This document shows, one piece after another, positions 48,605 through 58,089 of a DNA stretch of 64,000 bases. The notes beneath the pieces were generated by a model. That model made no database searches. It was not told where the DNA came from and worked only from the letters and a program-made list of their open reading frames with translations. The stretch spans positions 22,204 through 86,203 of the forward strand of contig NZ_SISB01000030.1 in assembly GCF_004310295.1 (NCBI RefSeq). The letters are read 5' to 3'. A program made the position numbers and the translations under genes. Position 1 is the stretch's first letter, and each line of letters starts with the position of its first letter. This DNA is from Pseudomonas sp. BGI-2. GTDB taxonomy: Bacteria > Pseudomonadota > Gammaproteobacteria > Pseudomonadales > Pseudomonadaceae.

Positions 48605-49583
48605 TTACCCCTGGCTGCTGATCCTTTTGCCGCTGCCGTGGTTGGGCTACCGCTACCTGCCCGATTACCGCGAAGCCCGCAGCGCCGTGCGTGTGCCGTT
48701 TTTCGGCGCCATGAGCCGCGCGGTCGGTCAGGCGCCAAGCCAGGCCGGGACCCGCAGCAATCGCTGGCAGCTGGCCCTCAATCTGCTGGTGTGGGCGCTA
48801 ATGCTGCTGGCCGCCGCGCGCCCGGTGTTCGTCGAAAAACCGATCGAACGCCAGCAACCGGTGCGCGACCTGATGCTGGCCATCGACATTTCCCAATCGA
48901 TGGAAACCACCGATTTCACCGACGCCAATGGCCAGAAGATCAATCGTCTGGCGGCGGTCAAGGAAGTGGTGCATGGCTTTATCGACAAACGCAAAGAAGA
49001 TCGCCTGGGCCTGATCGTGTTTGGCAGCGGCGCGTATCCCCAGGCGCCGCTGACGCTGGATCACGCCAGCCTGTCGCTGTTGCTCGACGACACCGGCATC
49101 GGCATGGCCGGCCCCAACACGGCGATTGGCGATGCCATTGGCCTGAGCCTGAAGCTGCTCGATCAGGCCCACGAGCAAGAAAAAGTGCTGATCCTGCTCA
49201 CCGATGGCAATGACACCAGCAGCGCGATCACCCCGGATCACGCGGCGACCATGGCCGCCGCCAAAGGCGTGGTGATTCACACCATCGGCATCGGCGACCC
49301 GACCGCGGAGGGCGAAGCCAAGGTCAACCTGCAGGGCTTGCAGCAGATCGCCGACGCCACCGGCGGCCAGTTCTTCCGCGCTGAAGACCGTACTGCGCTG
49401 GATCAGGTCTACAGCACGCTCGACAAGCTCACCCCGCATCAGGTGAAAACCCTCAGCCATCAGCCGAAAAAGGACCTGTTCTGGTGGCCGGTTGGGGCCG
49501 CAATCGGCGTGCTTGCGCTCTACCATTTGGGCGCCCTGCTCCGTCCGCACCTGACACTCGCGCGTCAGCGGCAGGAGGCTTGA
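48591..49583 (+). CDS. VWA-domain membrane protein (BatA-like)
   Basis: This 330-residue protein has an N-terminal membrane segment (YPWLLILLPLPWLGY), another near 60-77, a VWA domain with complete MIDAS DISQSMETTD (Asp99, Ser101, Ser103) and a C-terminal TM (PVGAAIGVLALYHLGALL). BatA-type proteins act with MoxR and DUF58 in the membrane. The start ATG at 48591 lies inside the end of the DUF4381 gene; the longer open frame upstream reads through REP DNA and is rejected. Confidence 0.93.
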   Translation: MWQLDYPWLLILLPLPWLGYRYLPDYREARSAVRVPFFGAMSRAVGQAPSQAGTRSNRWQLALNLLVWALMLLAAARPVFVEKPIERQQPVRDLMLAIDISQSMETTDFTDANGQKINRLAAVKEVVHGFIDKRKEDRLGLIVFGSGAYPQAPLTLDHASLSLLLDDTGIGMAGPNTAIGDAIGLSLKLLDQAHEQEKVLILLTDGNDTSSAITPDHAATMAAAKGVVIHTIGIGDPTAEGEAKVNLQGLQQIADATGGQFFRAEDRTALDQVYSTLDKLTPHQVKTLSHQPKKDLFWWPVGAAIGVLALYHLGALLRPHLTLARQRQEA

Positions 49584-49584
49584 G

Positions 49585-51165
49585 ATGGAGATCAATCTCA
49601 GTGACTTCCATTTCCTGCGTCCACTGTGGCTGTTGCTGGTGCCCTTCGCCGCGTTGCTGCCGATGCTTTGGCGGCGCAGCCGCGACCTGCAACGACGCTT
49701 GCGCAGCAACATCGCCGAACACCTGTTGCCGCATTTGCTGATCACGCCGCAGGATCAACAGCGCTTTCGGCCGGTGCATCTGGTGTGCGCGGTGTTGATT
49801 CTGGGCGCCCTCGCGGCGGCCGGCCCGACCTGGGAACAGGACCGCCCGGACTTCCTGGAAAACCGTGCGCCGCTGATCATCGCCATCGACCTCTCGCCTT
49901 CAATGGACGCCAGCGACGTTCCACCGAGCCGGCTGGAAGCGGCCAAACACAAGCTGCACGACCTGATCCAGCGCCGTGCCGGTGCCCGCAGCGGCTTGAT
50001 CGCCTACGCCGGCAGCGCGCATCTGGTGTTGCCGCCGACCGACGACCCGGCCCTGCTCGACACCTTCATCCAGGCATTGAGCACCGACCTGATCGCCAAA
50101 CAGGGGAAAAACGTGGGTGCGGTCATCGAACAAGCCAAACGCCTGCTGGTCGCCGAGAAAACTCCAGGGACGCTGTTGTTGATCACTGACGGTGCCGACA
50201 CTTCACAACTCACCGGATTGGACAAGCAACTCGACGACAGCGCGCTGCAAGTGCTGATACTGGCCGTCGGCAGCGAGGACGGCGGGATCATCCGCGACGC
50301 CAATGGCCAGCCGCGCACCGACAACAACGGTCGCCCCGCGCTCGGCAGCTTCGACCAGGGCGCGCTCAAGCAGCTTGCTTCAGCAGTGGATGCGCCGTTG
50401 GGCAGCCTGACCCTCAATGACGACGATCTGCAATGGGTCGAGTTGCACGCCCAGCAGCATTTCCAGAGTGCCAGCGATGAACAGCGCGAATTGCACTGGA
50501 AAGACGCCGGTTACTGGCTGTGCTGGCCGTTGCTGCTGCTCGCCTTCCTTGGCGTGCGCAAGGGCTGGAGCCTGAACTGGATGGCCGGGTTATTGCTGGC
50601 GCTGGGCATCGGCTTTCAACCGGCACCGGCCGAGGCCAACGCGTTGACCGAAGCGTTTTTTACCCCCGACCAGCAAGGTCGCTGGGCCTTCGAACACGAG
50701 CACTTCCCACAGGCCGCCGCGCATTTTGTCGACCCGTACTGGAAGGGCATCGCCGCCTACAACGCGGCCGATTTCGACGTGGCGCTGGCCAGTTTTGCGC
50801 GACTGGAAACGCCGCAGGCGTACTTCTATCTGGGCAATATTTACGTGCGCCGCTTCAGTTTTGATCAGGCCATTGCGGCGTATCAGCAAGCGTTGAAGTT
50901 GCAGCCGCAGTTCCCGGAAGCCACGGCCAATCTGGCGTTGGCGATTGCCTTGCAGAAGGACACTGAAAGCGCCGAACAGAACACGCCCGAGGTCAAACCG
51001 GACGAAATAAAAATGGACAAGGCGCCGGGCAAGGGGCAGAGCAAAGCGGTCGAGACCGAGCAGGCGGCTTCGGATGAGCAGTGGTTGCAGAATCTCAGCA
51101 CTTCGCCGGCGAAGTTCTTGAAGCAGAAATTCAGTTTGCAGGATCAGGTGGGGAACAGACCATGA
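49585..51165 (+). CDS. VWA plus TPR membrane protein (BatB/BatC-like)
   Basis: This 526-residue protein has TM segments near 12-28 and 66-80, a VWA domain with MIDAS DLSPSMDASD (Asp102, Ser104, Ser106), two more TMs around 310-345, then TPRs (AYFYLGNIYVRRFSFDQAIAAYQQALKLQPQFPEATANLALA at about 415-455, shown in shortened form here as AYFYLGNIY to TANLALA). The C-terminus is acidic/basic and low in complexity. BatB and BatC functions are combined in one chain, as is common in Pseudomonas. It overlaps the BatD gene by 4 bases. Confidence 0.92.
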   Translation: MEINLSDFHFLRPLWLLLVPFAALLPMLWRRSRDLQRRLRSNIAEHLLPHLLITPQDQQRFRPVHLVCAVLILGALAAAGPTWEQDRPDFLENRAPLIIAIDLSPSMDASDVPPSRLEAAKHKLHDLIQRRAGARSGLIAYAGSAHLVLPPTDDPALLDTFIQALSTDLIAKQGKNVGAVIEQAKRLLVAEKTPGTLLLITDGADTSQLTGLDKQLDDSALQVLILAVGSEDGGIIRDANGQPRTDNNGRPALGSFDQGALKQLASAVDAPLGSLTLNDDDLQWVELHAQQHFQSASDEQRELHWKDAGYWLCWPLLLLAFLGVRKGWSLNWMAGLLLALGIGFQPAPAEANALTEAFFTPDQQGRWAFEHEHFPQAAAHFVDPYWKGIAAYNAADFDVALASFARLETPQAYFYLGNIYVRRFSFDQAIAAYQQALKLQPQFPEATANLALAIALQKDTESAEQNTPEVKPDEIKMDKAPGKGQSKAVETEQAASDEQWLQNLSTSPAKFLKQKFSLQDQVGNRP

Positions 51166-52577
51166 ACCGAGTTGTGGACATCGCCAGCAGGCTGGCTCCC
51201 ACACTGAATCTGCGCACACCGCAAATCCCCTGTAGGAGTGAGCCTGCTCGCGATGACGTTCGGTCATTCACCACAACTCTCACAGCCTTACTCCTCTGCC
51301 TGATCACCACGGCCACTCTCGCCGCAGAACCCGAACTGCGAGTCCAGACCCGCCTGCAACCCGACACCTCTGTCATGGTCGGCGGCATGCTCGAACTGCA
51401 ACTCGATGTTCTCACCGACAGCTGGTTCACCGACGCCCCCGCCCTGCCCGACCTGAAGTTGCCGGGTGCGCTGGTCTTGCCACCGGACGGGCATGCCGAG
51501 CACATCAACCAGACGCTGGATGGCAAGTCCTTCAACGGCATGCGTTACAGCTACCGGATCACGCCGAATCTGGCTCAGGGCTTCGACATCCCCGCGCTGA
51601 CCGTTCGCGCCACGCCTGGCCAGGCCAGCACCCCCCTGAGCGCCCAAAGCCAGCCACTGCACTTCACCGTGGCACAGCCGCCGGGATTCCAACCCGGTGA
51701 ACCGGTGCTCGTCGCGCAAGGTCTGCGCTTCACGCAAAAAGTCGTCAACTCGGCAACGCCTCTGAAGGTCGGCGACAGCATCACCCGGCAACTGACCATG
51801 CAGGCCGACGATGCCATGGCCATGTCGCTGCCGGCACCGTCAATGGGCGATGTGAACGGTCTGAGCCGTTACCCCAAGAGCCCGCAAATCAGCAACCTGG
51901 ACGACGGCCGTGGCAACTTCAGCGGCGGCCAACGCATCGACACCGTGACTTACCGCATCGACACCGAAGGTCGTTACAACCTCCCGGCCATCGAGCTGAA
52001 ATGGTGGGACGCCAGCAGCCGACAAACCCGCACGGCCCACGTCCCGGCCGTGAGCTTCGACGCCGCGGCCAACAGCGCTTACAAACCAGTGTTCTCGATT
52101 GCGGAAGACCTGAAAAACCTTGGCCAGCAAAGTCGCGTGCATCTTTCCCGGCACTGGCTCTTGCTGTCTACGCTGCTGTTGGTCGTGGTGCTGTTCGGCT
52201 GGTTCGGCCGTCCGTTTGTTCAGCGTGTCTTCCTTGCCGGACAAGCCCGACGCCGCGCACGGCACGCCGCCTGGCTGCAATCCGCTGACTATACCTGGCG
52301 GCAAATCCCGGCGCAGATTAATGGCAAACCGGCACAACTGAGCGCCCTTTACCTCTGGGCCAGACGCAGCCGCCGGGGCCTGAAACTGAGCAACCTCGGC
52401 CCGCGCCTGCAGGACCTTTTGCGCGCCTGTTACAGCCAGCAACCCACCGAAGATCAAGCACTGCGCCAATTGAAGAAATCCTTGTCTACGCTGCATGGTC
52501 AGGCCGAACACAAACCGTCCCTTACGGCTCACGCCTTACGCCCACTCAACCCCGTACACGAGAAGGACTTCCCATGA
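51162..52577 (+). CDS. BatD-like oxygen-tolerance protein with displaced signal peptide
   Basis: This 471-residue BatD-type protein has a large periplasmic part (LRVQTRLQPDTSVMVGGMLELQL, GQRIDTVTYRIDTEGRYNLPAIELKWWD), one TM near 325-345 (LLLSTLLLVVVLFGWFG) and a basic cytosolic tail. The export signal TTTLTALLLCLITTATLAA is at residues 37-55 instead of the N-terminus. The preceding residues (about 6-32) are encoded by an inverted REP pair at 51179-51255. The ATG overlaps the previous stop and no better start lies between the REP pair and the signal; export may be affected. It overlaps the HAD gene by 4 bases. Confidence 0.85.
   Translation: MNRVVDIASRLAPTLNLRTPQIPCRSEPARDDVRSFTTTLTALLLCLITTATLAAEPELRVQTRLQPDTSVMVGGMLELQLDVLTDSWFTDAPALPDLKLPGALVLPPDGHAEHINQTLDGKSFNGMRYSYRITPNLAQGFDIPALTVRATPGQASTPLSAQSQPLHFTVAQPPGFQPGEPVLVAQGLRFTQKVVNSATPLKVGDSITRQLTMQADDAMAMSLPAPSMGDVNGLSRYPKSPQISNLDDGRGNFSGGQRIDTVTYRIDTEGRYNLPAIELKWWDASSRQTRTAHVPAVSFDAAANSAYKPVFSIAEDLKNLGQQSRVHLSRHWLLLSTLLLVVVLFGWFGRPFVQRVFLAGQARRRARHAAWLQSADYTWRQIPAQINGKPAQLSALYLWARRSRRGLKLSNLGPRLQDLLRACYSQQPTEDQALRQLKKSLSTLHGQAEHKPSLTAHALRPLNPVHEKDFP
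51179..51255. repeat. REP pair inside the 5' end of the BatD-like gene
   Basis: CATCGCCAGCAGGCTGGCTC (from 51179) faces GTAGGAGTGAGCCTGCTCGC (to 51255). The two arms are imperfect inverses of the other Pseudomonas REP variant. The pair lies within codons 6-32, ahead of the signal peptide. Confidence 0.83.
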
Positions 52578-53602
52578 CGAACCCGATATCGATCCGCCAA
52601 CGCCACGGGCTGAAGCTCTTGTTTGCGCTGGCCTTGAGCATGCCGCTGCTGGCCCTGGCAGCCGAACCCTTGCCATCGTGGAACGACGGGCCATCGAAGA
52701 AAACCATCATCGAGTTCGTCCAGGCAGTCACCGATCAGTCCAGCAAGGACTTCGTCAAACCCGAGGACCGCATCGCCGTCTTCGACAATGACGGCACCTT
52801 GTGGAGCGAACAGCCGATGTACTTCGAGTTGCTGTTTGCGCTGGATGAGGTCAAGCGCACTGCACCGCAACATCCGGAATGGAAAACCACCCAGCCCTTC
52901 AAAGCCGTGCTGGAAAACGATCACCAGGCCCTGGCCGCCACGGGCATGGAAGGCATTATGAAAATCTTCGGGGCTACCCACACCGGCATGACCACCGAAG
53001 CTTTCGACGACTACGCCAAAACCTGGCTGAGTCAGGCCAGACATCCCAAAACCGGCAAGCCGTACACCGAGATGATCTTCCAGCCGATGCTGGAAATGCT
53101 CGACTACCTGCGCAGTCAGGACTTCAAGACCTACATCGTATCCGGAGGCGACACCGGGTTCATGCGCGCCTTTGCCGAGAAGGTTTACGGCATCGCGCCC
53201 GAACAAGTGATCGGCACCACTTTTGTCACCGCGTTCGAGCTCAAGGACGGCAAAGCCTCGATCGTGCGCACGCCAAAACTCGCCCACAACGACGACGGCC
53301 CGGGCAAACCGGAAAGCATCGACGCGGTGATCGGGCGCCGGCCGATCCTGGCGTTCGGCAACTCCGATGGCGATCTGCAGATGCTGCAGTGGACCGCCGC
53401 AGGTTCGGGCAAACGATTCATGGGGTTGGTGCATCACACCGACGCCAGACGCGAATGGGCCTATGACCGTCAATCGCAGATCGGACGCCTGGACAAGGCC
53501 CTGGACGAAGCAAAAACCCGTGGTTGGACTATCGTGGACATGGCGTCCGAGTGGCGCCGGGTCTATCCGTTCGAGGCCGCCACTCCCGAGCAAGTGCAAT
53601 AA
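52574..53602 (+). CDS. Exported HAD-family phosphatase
   Basis: This 342-residue haloacid-dehalogenase-fold hydrolase has a signal peptide (LKLLFALALSMPLLALAA, cleavage near 30). Motif I is VFDNDGTLW (nucleophile Asp71, acid/base Asp73), motif II is IVSGGD, and motif IV is AFGNSDGDLQML; all are intact. The cap is a phosphoserine-phosphatase type (C1). The substrate is unknown, but it would act in the periplasm. It is coupled to the BatD-like gene by ATGA and precedes the sulfatase by 73 bases. Confidence 0.9.
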   Translation: MTNPISIRQRHGLKLLFALALSMPLLALAAEPLPSWNDGPSKKTIIEFVQAVTDQSSKDFVKPEDRIAVFDNDGTLWSEQPMYFELLFALDEVKRTAPQHPEWKTTQPFKAVLENDHQALAATGMEGIMKIFGATHTGMTTEAFDDYAKTWLSQARHPKTGKPYTEMIFQPMLEMLDYLRSQDFKTYIVSGGDTGFMRAFAEKVYGIAPEQVIGTTFVTAFELKDGKASIVRTPKLAHNDDGPGKPESIDAVIGRRPILAFGNSDGDLQMLQWTAAGSGKRFMGLVHHTDARREWAYDRQSQIGRLDKALDEAKTRGWTIVDMASEWRRVYPFEAATPEQVQ

Positions 53603-53675
53603 AAAAGCGTAACGCAGGACTGCAATAAACGTTTGTCGCGCTTGAGCGACGCAAGTGAGCAAAGGAGCAAGTCAG

Positions 53676-55262
53676 ATGACTCGCATACGCAAGTGGCTAC
53701 CGAAACTCGCCTTGGTGGCAGCCTCGGTCATGGCGATTTCGGCAACAGCCGGGGCCGCTGAAAAACCCAACATTCTGGTGATCTTCGGCGATGACATCGG
53801 ACAGACCAACATCAGTGCCTATTCCATGGGCGTGGTCGGCTACAAGACGCCGAACATCGACCGGATTGCCAAGGAAGGCATGATGTTCACCGACTATTAC
53901 GCGGAGAACAGCTGCACGGCCGGACGCTCGTCCTTCATTACCGGTCAGACGCCACTGCGCACCGGCCTGTCGAAAGTCGGCGCACCCGGCGCCACGGTCG
54001 GCTTGCAAAAACGCGACATCACCATTGCCCAGGCACTCAAGTCCCAGGGCTACGCCACCGGCCAGTTCGGCAAGAACCACCTGGGCGACAAGGACGAATA
54101 CCTGCCGACCAACCACGGTTTCGACGAGTTCTTCGGCAACCTCTACCACCTCAACGCCGAGGAAGAACCCGAGCGCCCGTACTGGCCCAAGGATGACCCT
54201 GAGTTCGTCAAGGCCAACTCCCCGCGCGGGGTGATTCACAGCTTCGCCGATGGCAAGATCGAAGACACCGGCGCGCTGACCACCAAGCGCATGGAAACCA
54301 TCGACGACGAAACCACCGCTGCCGCGCAAGCGTTCATCGAGAAACAGGCCAAGGCGGACAAACCGTTCTTCGTCTGGATGAACACCACCCGCATGCACTT
54401 GTTCACCCACGTGCGCGAATCGATGAAGGGCCAGAGCGGCATGCCCGGCAACGAGTATGCGGACGGCATGGTGGAGCACGACGGCGACGTCGGCAAATTG
54501 CTGAAAACCCTCGATGACCTGAAAATCACCGACAACACCATCGTCGTCTACACCACCGACAACGGGCCGAACCAGTTCTCCTGGCCAGACGCGGCGACTA
54601 CGCCGTTCCGCAATGAGAAGAACTCCAACTGGGAAGGCGCTTATCGGGTGCCGGCGATGATTCGCTGGCCAGGCAAGGTCAAGCCCGGTGAAGTCTCCAA
54701 CGAGATGTTCTCGGGCATGGACTGGTTCCCGACCCTGCTCGCGGCGGCTGGCGATGCAGAAGTCAAAGACAAGTTGCTCAAAGGCTGGGCGCCCACCTCG
54801 GGCGGCAGCAACTTCAAAGTGCACCTGGACGGTTACAACCAACTGCCTTACCTGACCGGCCAACAGCCTAAAGGCGAGCGCAAGGAGTTCTTCTACTTCA
54901 ACGATGACGGCGTGCTGGTGTCGATGCGTTTCGACAACTGGAAAGCCGTGTTCTGCGAACAGCGGGCACCGGGCGGCTTCAAAGTCTGGAGCGAACCGTT
55001 CGTTTGCCTGCGGGTACCCAAAATCTTCAACCTGCGGATGGACCCGTATGAACGCGCCGACATAGTCTCCGATCAGTATTACGACTGGGCCACCAAAAAC
55101 GTGTACCTGGTCGCGCAAGCGGTGACCAAGTCTGCGCAGTTCCTGCAGACGTTCATCGAGTATCCGCCAAGCCAGAAACCGGCCAGCTTCAGCGTTGACC
55201 AGATCCGTGCTGCGGTGGATGCGAAGATCGCGGAAAAAATGAAAAACCAGCCTGCACAGTAA
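53676..55262 (+). CDS. Exported arylsulfatase-type sulfatase
   Basis: This 528-residue type I sulfatase has a signal peptide ending AGA near residue 28, metal-binding FGDDIGQ (Asp39, Asp40) and the sulfatase signature CTAGRSSFITGQ, in which Cys80 (CxAxR core) would be converted to formylglycine. Later metal/substrate motifs TTDNGPNQ and GAYRVPAMIRWPG are present. The ATG at 53676 follows AAAGGAG. No formylglycine-generating enzyme or anaerobic maturase gene is in the window, so maturation must come from elsewhere. It is the last gene before the strong terminator. Confidence 0.93.
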   Translation: MTRIRKWLPKLALVAASVMAISATAGAAEKPNILVIFGDDIGQTNISAYSMGVVGYKTPNIDRIAKEGMMFTDYYAENSCTAGRSSFITGQTPLRTGLSKVGAPGATVGLQKRDITIAQALKSQGYATGQFGKNHLGDKDEYLPTNHGFDEFFGNLYHLNAEEEPERPYWPKDDPEFVKANSPRGVIHSFADGKIEDTGALTTKRMETIDDETTAAAQAFIEKQAKADKPFFVWMNTTRMHLFTHVRESMKGQSGMPGNEYADGMVEHDGDVGKLLKTLDDLKITDNTIVVYTTDNGPNQFSWPDAATTPFRNEKNSNWEGAYRVPAMIRWPGKVKPGEVSNEMFSGMDWFPTLLAAAGDAEVKDKLLKGWAPTSGGSNFKVHLDGYNQLPYLTGQQPKGERKEFFYFNDDGVLVSMRFDNWKAVFCEQRAPGGFKVWSEPFVCLRVPKIFNLRMDPYERADIVSDQYYDWATKNVYLVAQAVTKSAQFLQTFIEYPPSQKPASFSVDQIRAAVDAKIAEKMKNQPAQ

Positions 55263-55274
55263 GACCGCTTGACC

Positions 55275-55310
55275 GCCGCTCGCCTTTATCGGCGAGCGGC
55301 CTTATTTTTT
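55275..55310 (+). terminator. Strong Rho-independent terminator
   Basis: GCCGCTCGCC (55275-55284) and GGCGAGCGGC (55291-55300) form a perfect 10-base stem with a TTTATC loop, followed by CTTATTTTTT. It ends the series that began at 40409. Confidence 0.93.
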
Positions 55311-55311
55311 A

Positions 55312-55422
55312 GATCGTTCCCACGCTCTGCGTGGGAATGCAGCCCGTGACGCTCCGCGTCACCTGCCGAAGCGGACGCGGAGCGTCCAATGAGGCATTCC
55401 CACGCAGAGCGTGGGAACGATC
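55312..55422. repeat. Inverted repeat of the GATCGTTCCCACGC family
   Basis: GATCGTTCCCACGCTCTGCG (from 55312) is mirrored by CGCAGAGCGTGGGAACGATC (to 55422). A central perfect hairpin GTGACGC-TCC-GCGTCAC lies at 55346-55362. It sits immediately after the terminator and before the transporter-like gene. Confidence 0.9.
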
Positions 55423-55453
55423 ATCTTCAAGCCACTGCACAAGGCAATCCGCA

Positions 55454-57970
55454 ATGTCCTCACGTGTCGCCAGCAAGTCGTCGGCCCTACCCGCCCCCCA
55501 TACCGCCACTTCCCCGGCGCTGCTGATCCCCGCGCTGTTGCTGTTCGTCTCCGGCGCCGCCGCGCTGGTGTATCAGGTGCTGTGGATCAAACAGTTGTCG
55601 CTGGTGGTCGGCGTCGAGGTGTATGCGATCACCACCGGGATCAGTGCGTTTTTTGCCGGGCTGGCCTTGGGCGGCTTGCTGTTCGGGCGTTGGGCGGATC
55701 GCTTGCAGCGGCCGGTGTTGCTGTATGCCGGGCTGGAAGTGTTGGTGGCCGTGCTGGGTGTCGGTGCGACCTTCGCCATGAGCCTCGCCGCCAGCCCGTT
55801 CGCCTGGCTGGAACAGCACGTCGGCCTGGCAGCGTGGGTGTTGCCGTTTGTGCTGGTCGGTATTCCGGCGCTGCTGATGGGCGGCACCCTGCCGGTGCTG
55901 GTTCGCTCATTGGCCGCTGATCCGCAACAATCGGGCAAGGCTGGCGGCCAACTCTATGCCGCGAACACCGCCGGGGCGATTGCCGGCACTCTGCTCGCCG
56001 CGTTCATACTGATCGCCACCCTCGGTGTGCGCGGCAGTGCCCTGGCGGCGGCGATGCTGAACTTGCTGGCTGCAGCGGGTGCGCTGTGGTTTCAACGCCA
56101 GCGCCTGGCACCGATCGATACCCCGGTGAAACATCCGGCAGAGAAAGTCCCTGATCGCCTGGCACTGTGGCTGTATTCCATCGCCGGCGGTGTGGCGCTG
56201 GGTTACGAAGTGGTCTGGTCACAGTCCATCGTGCAATTCATGAGCACCCGCACCTATGCCTTTGCCGTGGTGCTGGCGACGTACCTTACCGGGCTGTTCC
56301 TCGGCAGCGCATTGCTGGCCCGCCGGGTTGATCGCATTCGCGATCCATGGGGTGTGTTCGGCTTGTTGATTGCCGGTGCCGGCCTGATTGCACTGCTGGA
56401 AGTCGCTTTTCTCGGGCGCTGGCTGGTGTTTTTGCAATCCCAGGCCGAAACCCTTGCGCTGGCCATGGGTGGCAGCGAATTACTGGGCATGAGCGCACGG
56501 TTTGTCGTGGCGGCCCTGAGCATCGTGTTCGTGCCGACCCTGCTGCTGGGCGCCGCTTTTCCGCTGGCCTTGCGCTTGAGCGTCGGCCGTGAGCGAGTCG
56601 GTTGAGATGTCGGCGCCGTGGTTGCGTTCAACACCTTGGGCGGGATTATCGGCGTGATGCTCTGCGGATTCCTGCTGATCCCATTGCTTGGGTTGGTGCG
56701 CACCTTGGGCCTGTTGGCGATTGTCGCCGCCGGGATTGGCTATTGCGCGGTGCGCAAGGGTCATCACGTCAAGAAAGGCCGGCGTCAGGCCGTGATTGCC
56801 ATCGGCCTGTTGTCGATTGTGGTGGCCGTATTTACCCCAGTGAGCAAACTCGCCAACCTGCTGCCCGGTGCTCGCAACGGTACGCTGGCGTTCTACGAAG
56901 AAGGACGCGGCGGGACCGTGGCCGTGGTCACTCAGGGCAAGGGACAAAAGATGTTCCAGCGTCTATATATCCAGGGCGTTTCCAACACCGGTGACGCCAT
57001 GCCATCGCTGCGCTACATGCGCATCCAGGCCTTGTTGCCGCTGCTGATCCATAACGGCGAACCACGCTCGGCGCTGGTCATCGGTTTTGGCACGGGCATC
57101 ACCGCTGGCGCCCTGACCCGATATCCAGGGCTTGAACATCGCGTCGTCGCGGAATTGCTGCCTTCGGTGGTAAAAGCCGCGCCATTGTTCAAGGGCAACT
57201 TCAATGCCGCTGCCGATCCGGCCGTCGACGTCCGCCTGCGTGATGGTCGCCAGGAACTGCTGCGCAGCGCGCAGCTTTACGACCTGATCACCCTCGAACC
57301 GCCACCGCCCTCCGCTGCCGGCGTGGTAAATCTGTATTCGCGCGACTTCTACCAGTTGGCCGCCAGCCGTCTTGAGAAAAAAGGCCTGGTCGCCCAATGG
57401 CTGCCGTTGCCGACCCAGAACATCGACGATTCGCGCTCGTTGGTGCGCAGTTTCCTCGATGTCTTCCCCTACGCGACGCTGTGGACCAGCGAATTCCACG
57501 AAATGCTGCTGGTGGGCTCGATGGAGCCGATTGAACTGGATGTCGGGAAAATCAGCCAACGCTTCCAGCAGGACACCGTACGCAGCACTCTGCAGGACGT
57601 CGGCATCGGCTCGGCCGCCGCCTTGCTGGCAACCTGGGTGACCGATCGCGCCGGGCTGGAGCGTTTCGCCGCCGATGCACTGCCTGTGACCGACGATCAA
57701 CCGCGCATCGAATACGCGCCGTGGGTGCGCGCCAAGGAAATCAGTCGCGTGTTGCCCGCCCTGCTCGACTTGCGTCAGCCACCGCCGCTGTTGAATGCCG
57801 ACGCAGGGTTTATCGAGCGCATGAACGTCCATCAGCAGCGGCTGATGCAGTTCTACCGCGCAAGCTTGCACGCCTATGACGGTGACCGGGACGCCTGGGC
57901 CAGGGACATCCGCGAAGTAATGCGCGGCGACGGCGGCAATCCGTATTACCGCTGGTTTGTCGGCGACTGA
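55454..57970 (+). pseudogene. Fused multi-TM/spermidine-synthase-like protein interrupted by in-frame TGA
   Basis: The frame from ATG 55454 gives a multi-helix membrane part (ALLLFVSGAAALVYQVLWIKQLSLV, GGLLFGRWADRLQ, many TMs) ending at TGA (56603-56605, codon 384) after SVGRERVG. The same phase continues immediately with DVGAVVAFNTLGGIIGV, the usual next element. It then gives a spermidine-synthase-like methyltransferase domain (ALVIGFGTGITAGAL, VAELLPSVV, DLITLEPPPPSAAGVVNLYS) to 57970. Together this is one fused MFS/spermidine-synthase-type protein of about 838 codons. CGA to TGA would be a one-base change. An internal start at 56618 (ATG in GATGTC is out of phase; the in-phase candidate is GTG) might rescue the second half. 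Confidence 0.82.
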
Positions 57971-58089
57971 AGGTAAGACCTGGGGACTTTTCGACGCGAA
58001 ACAGGTAGGGTGCGCACAATCAAACTGCCACCATCCCCCCGGTTTCATGGAGTTGTCGCGTCGCGGGTTTTCATGGAGTTGCACACGCA

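Noticed and set aside
55331..55453. Longer N-terminus for the transporter/spermidine-synthase-like gene
   Set aside because: The upstream codons translate the GATCGTTCCCACGC repeat; the ATG at 55454 starts just before the first membrane helix.
56603..56605. TGA as a selenocysteine codon
   Set aside because: No hairpin resembling a bacterial SECIS directly after it, and the family has no redox Cys/Sec here; a CGA to TGA mutation is simpler.
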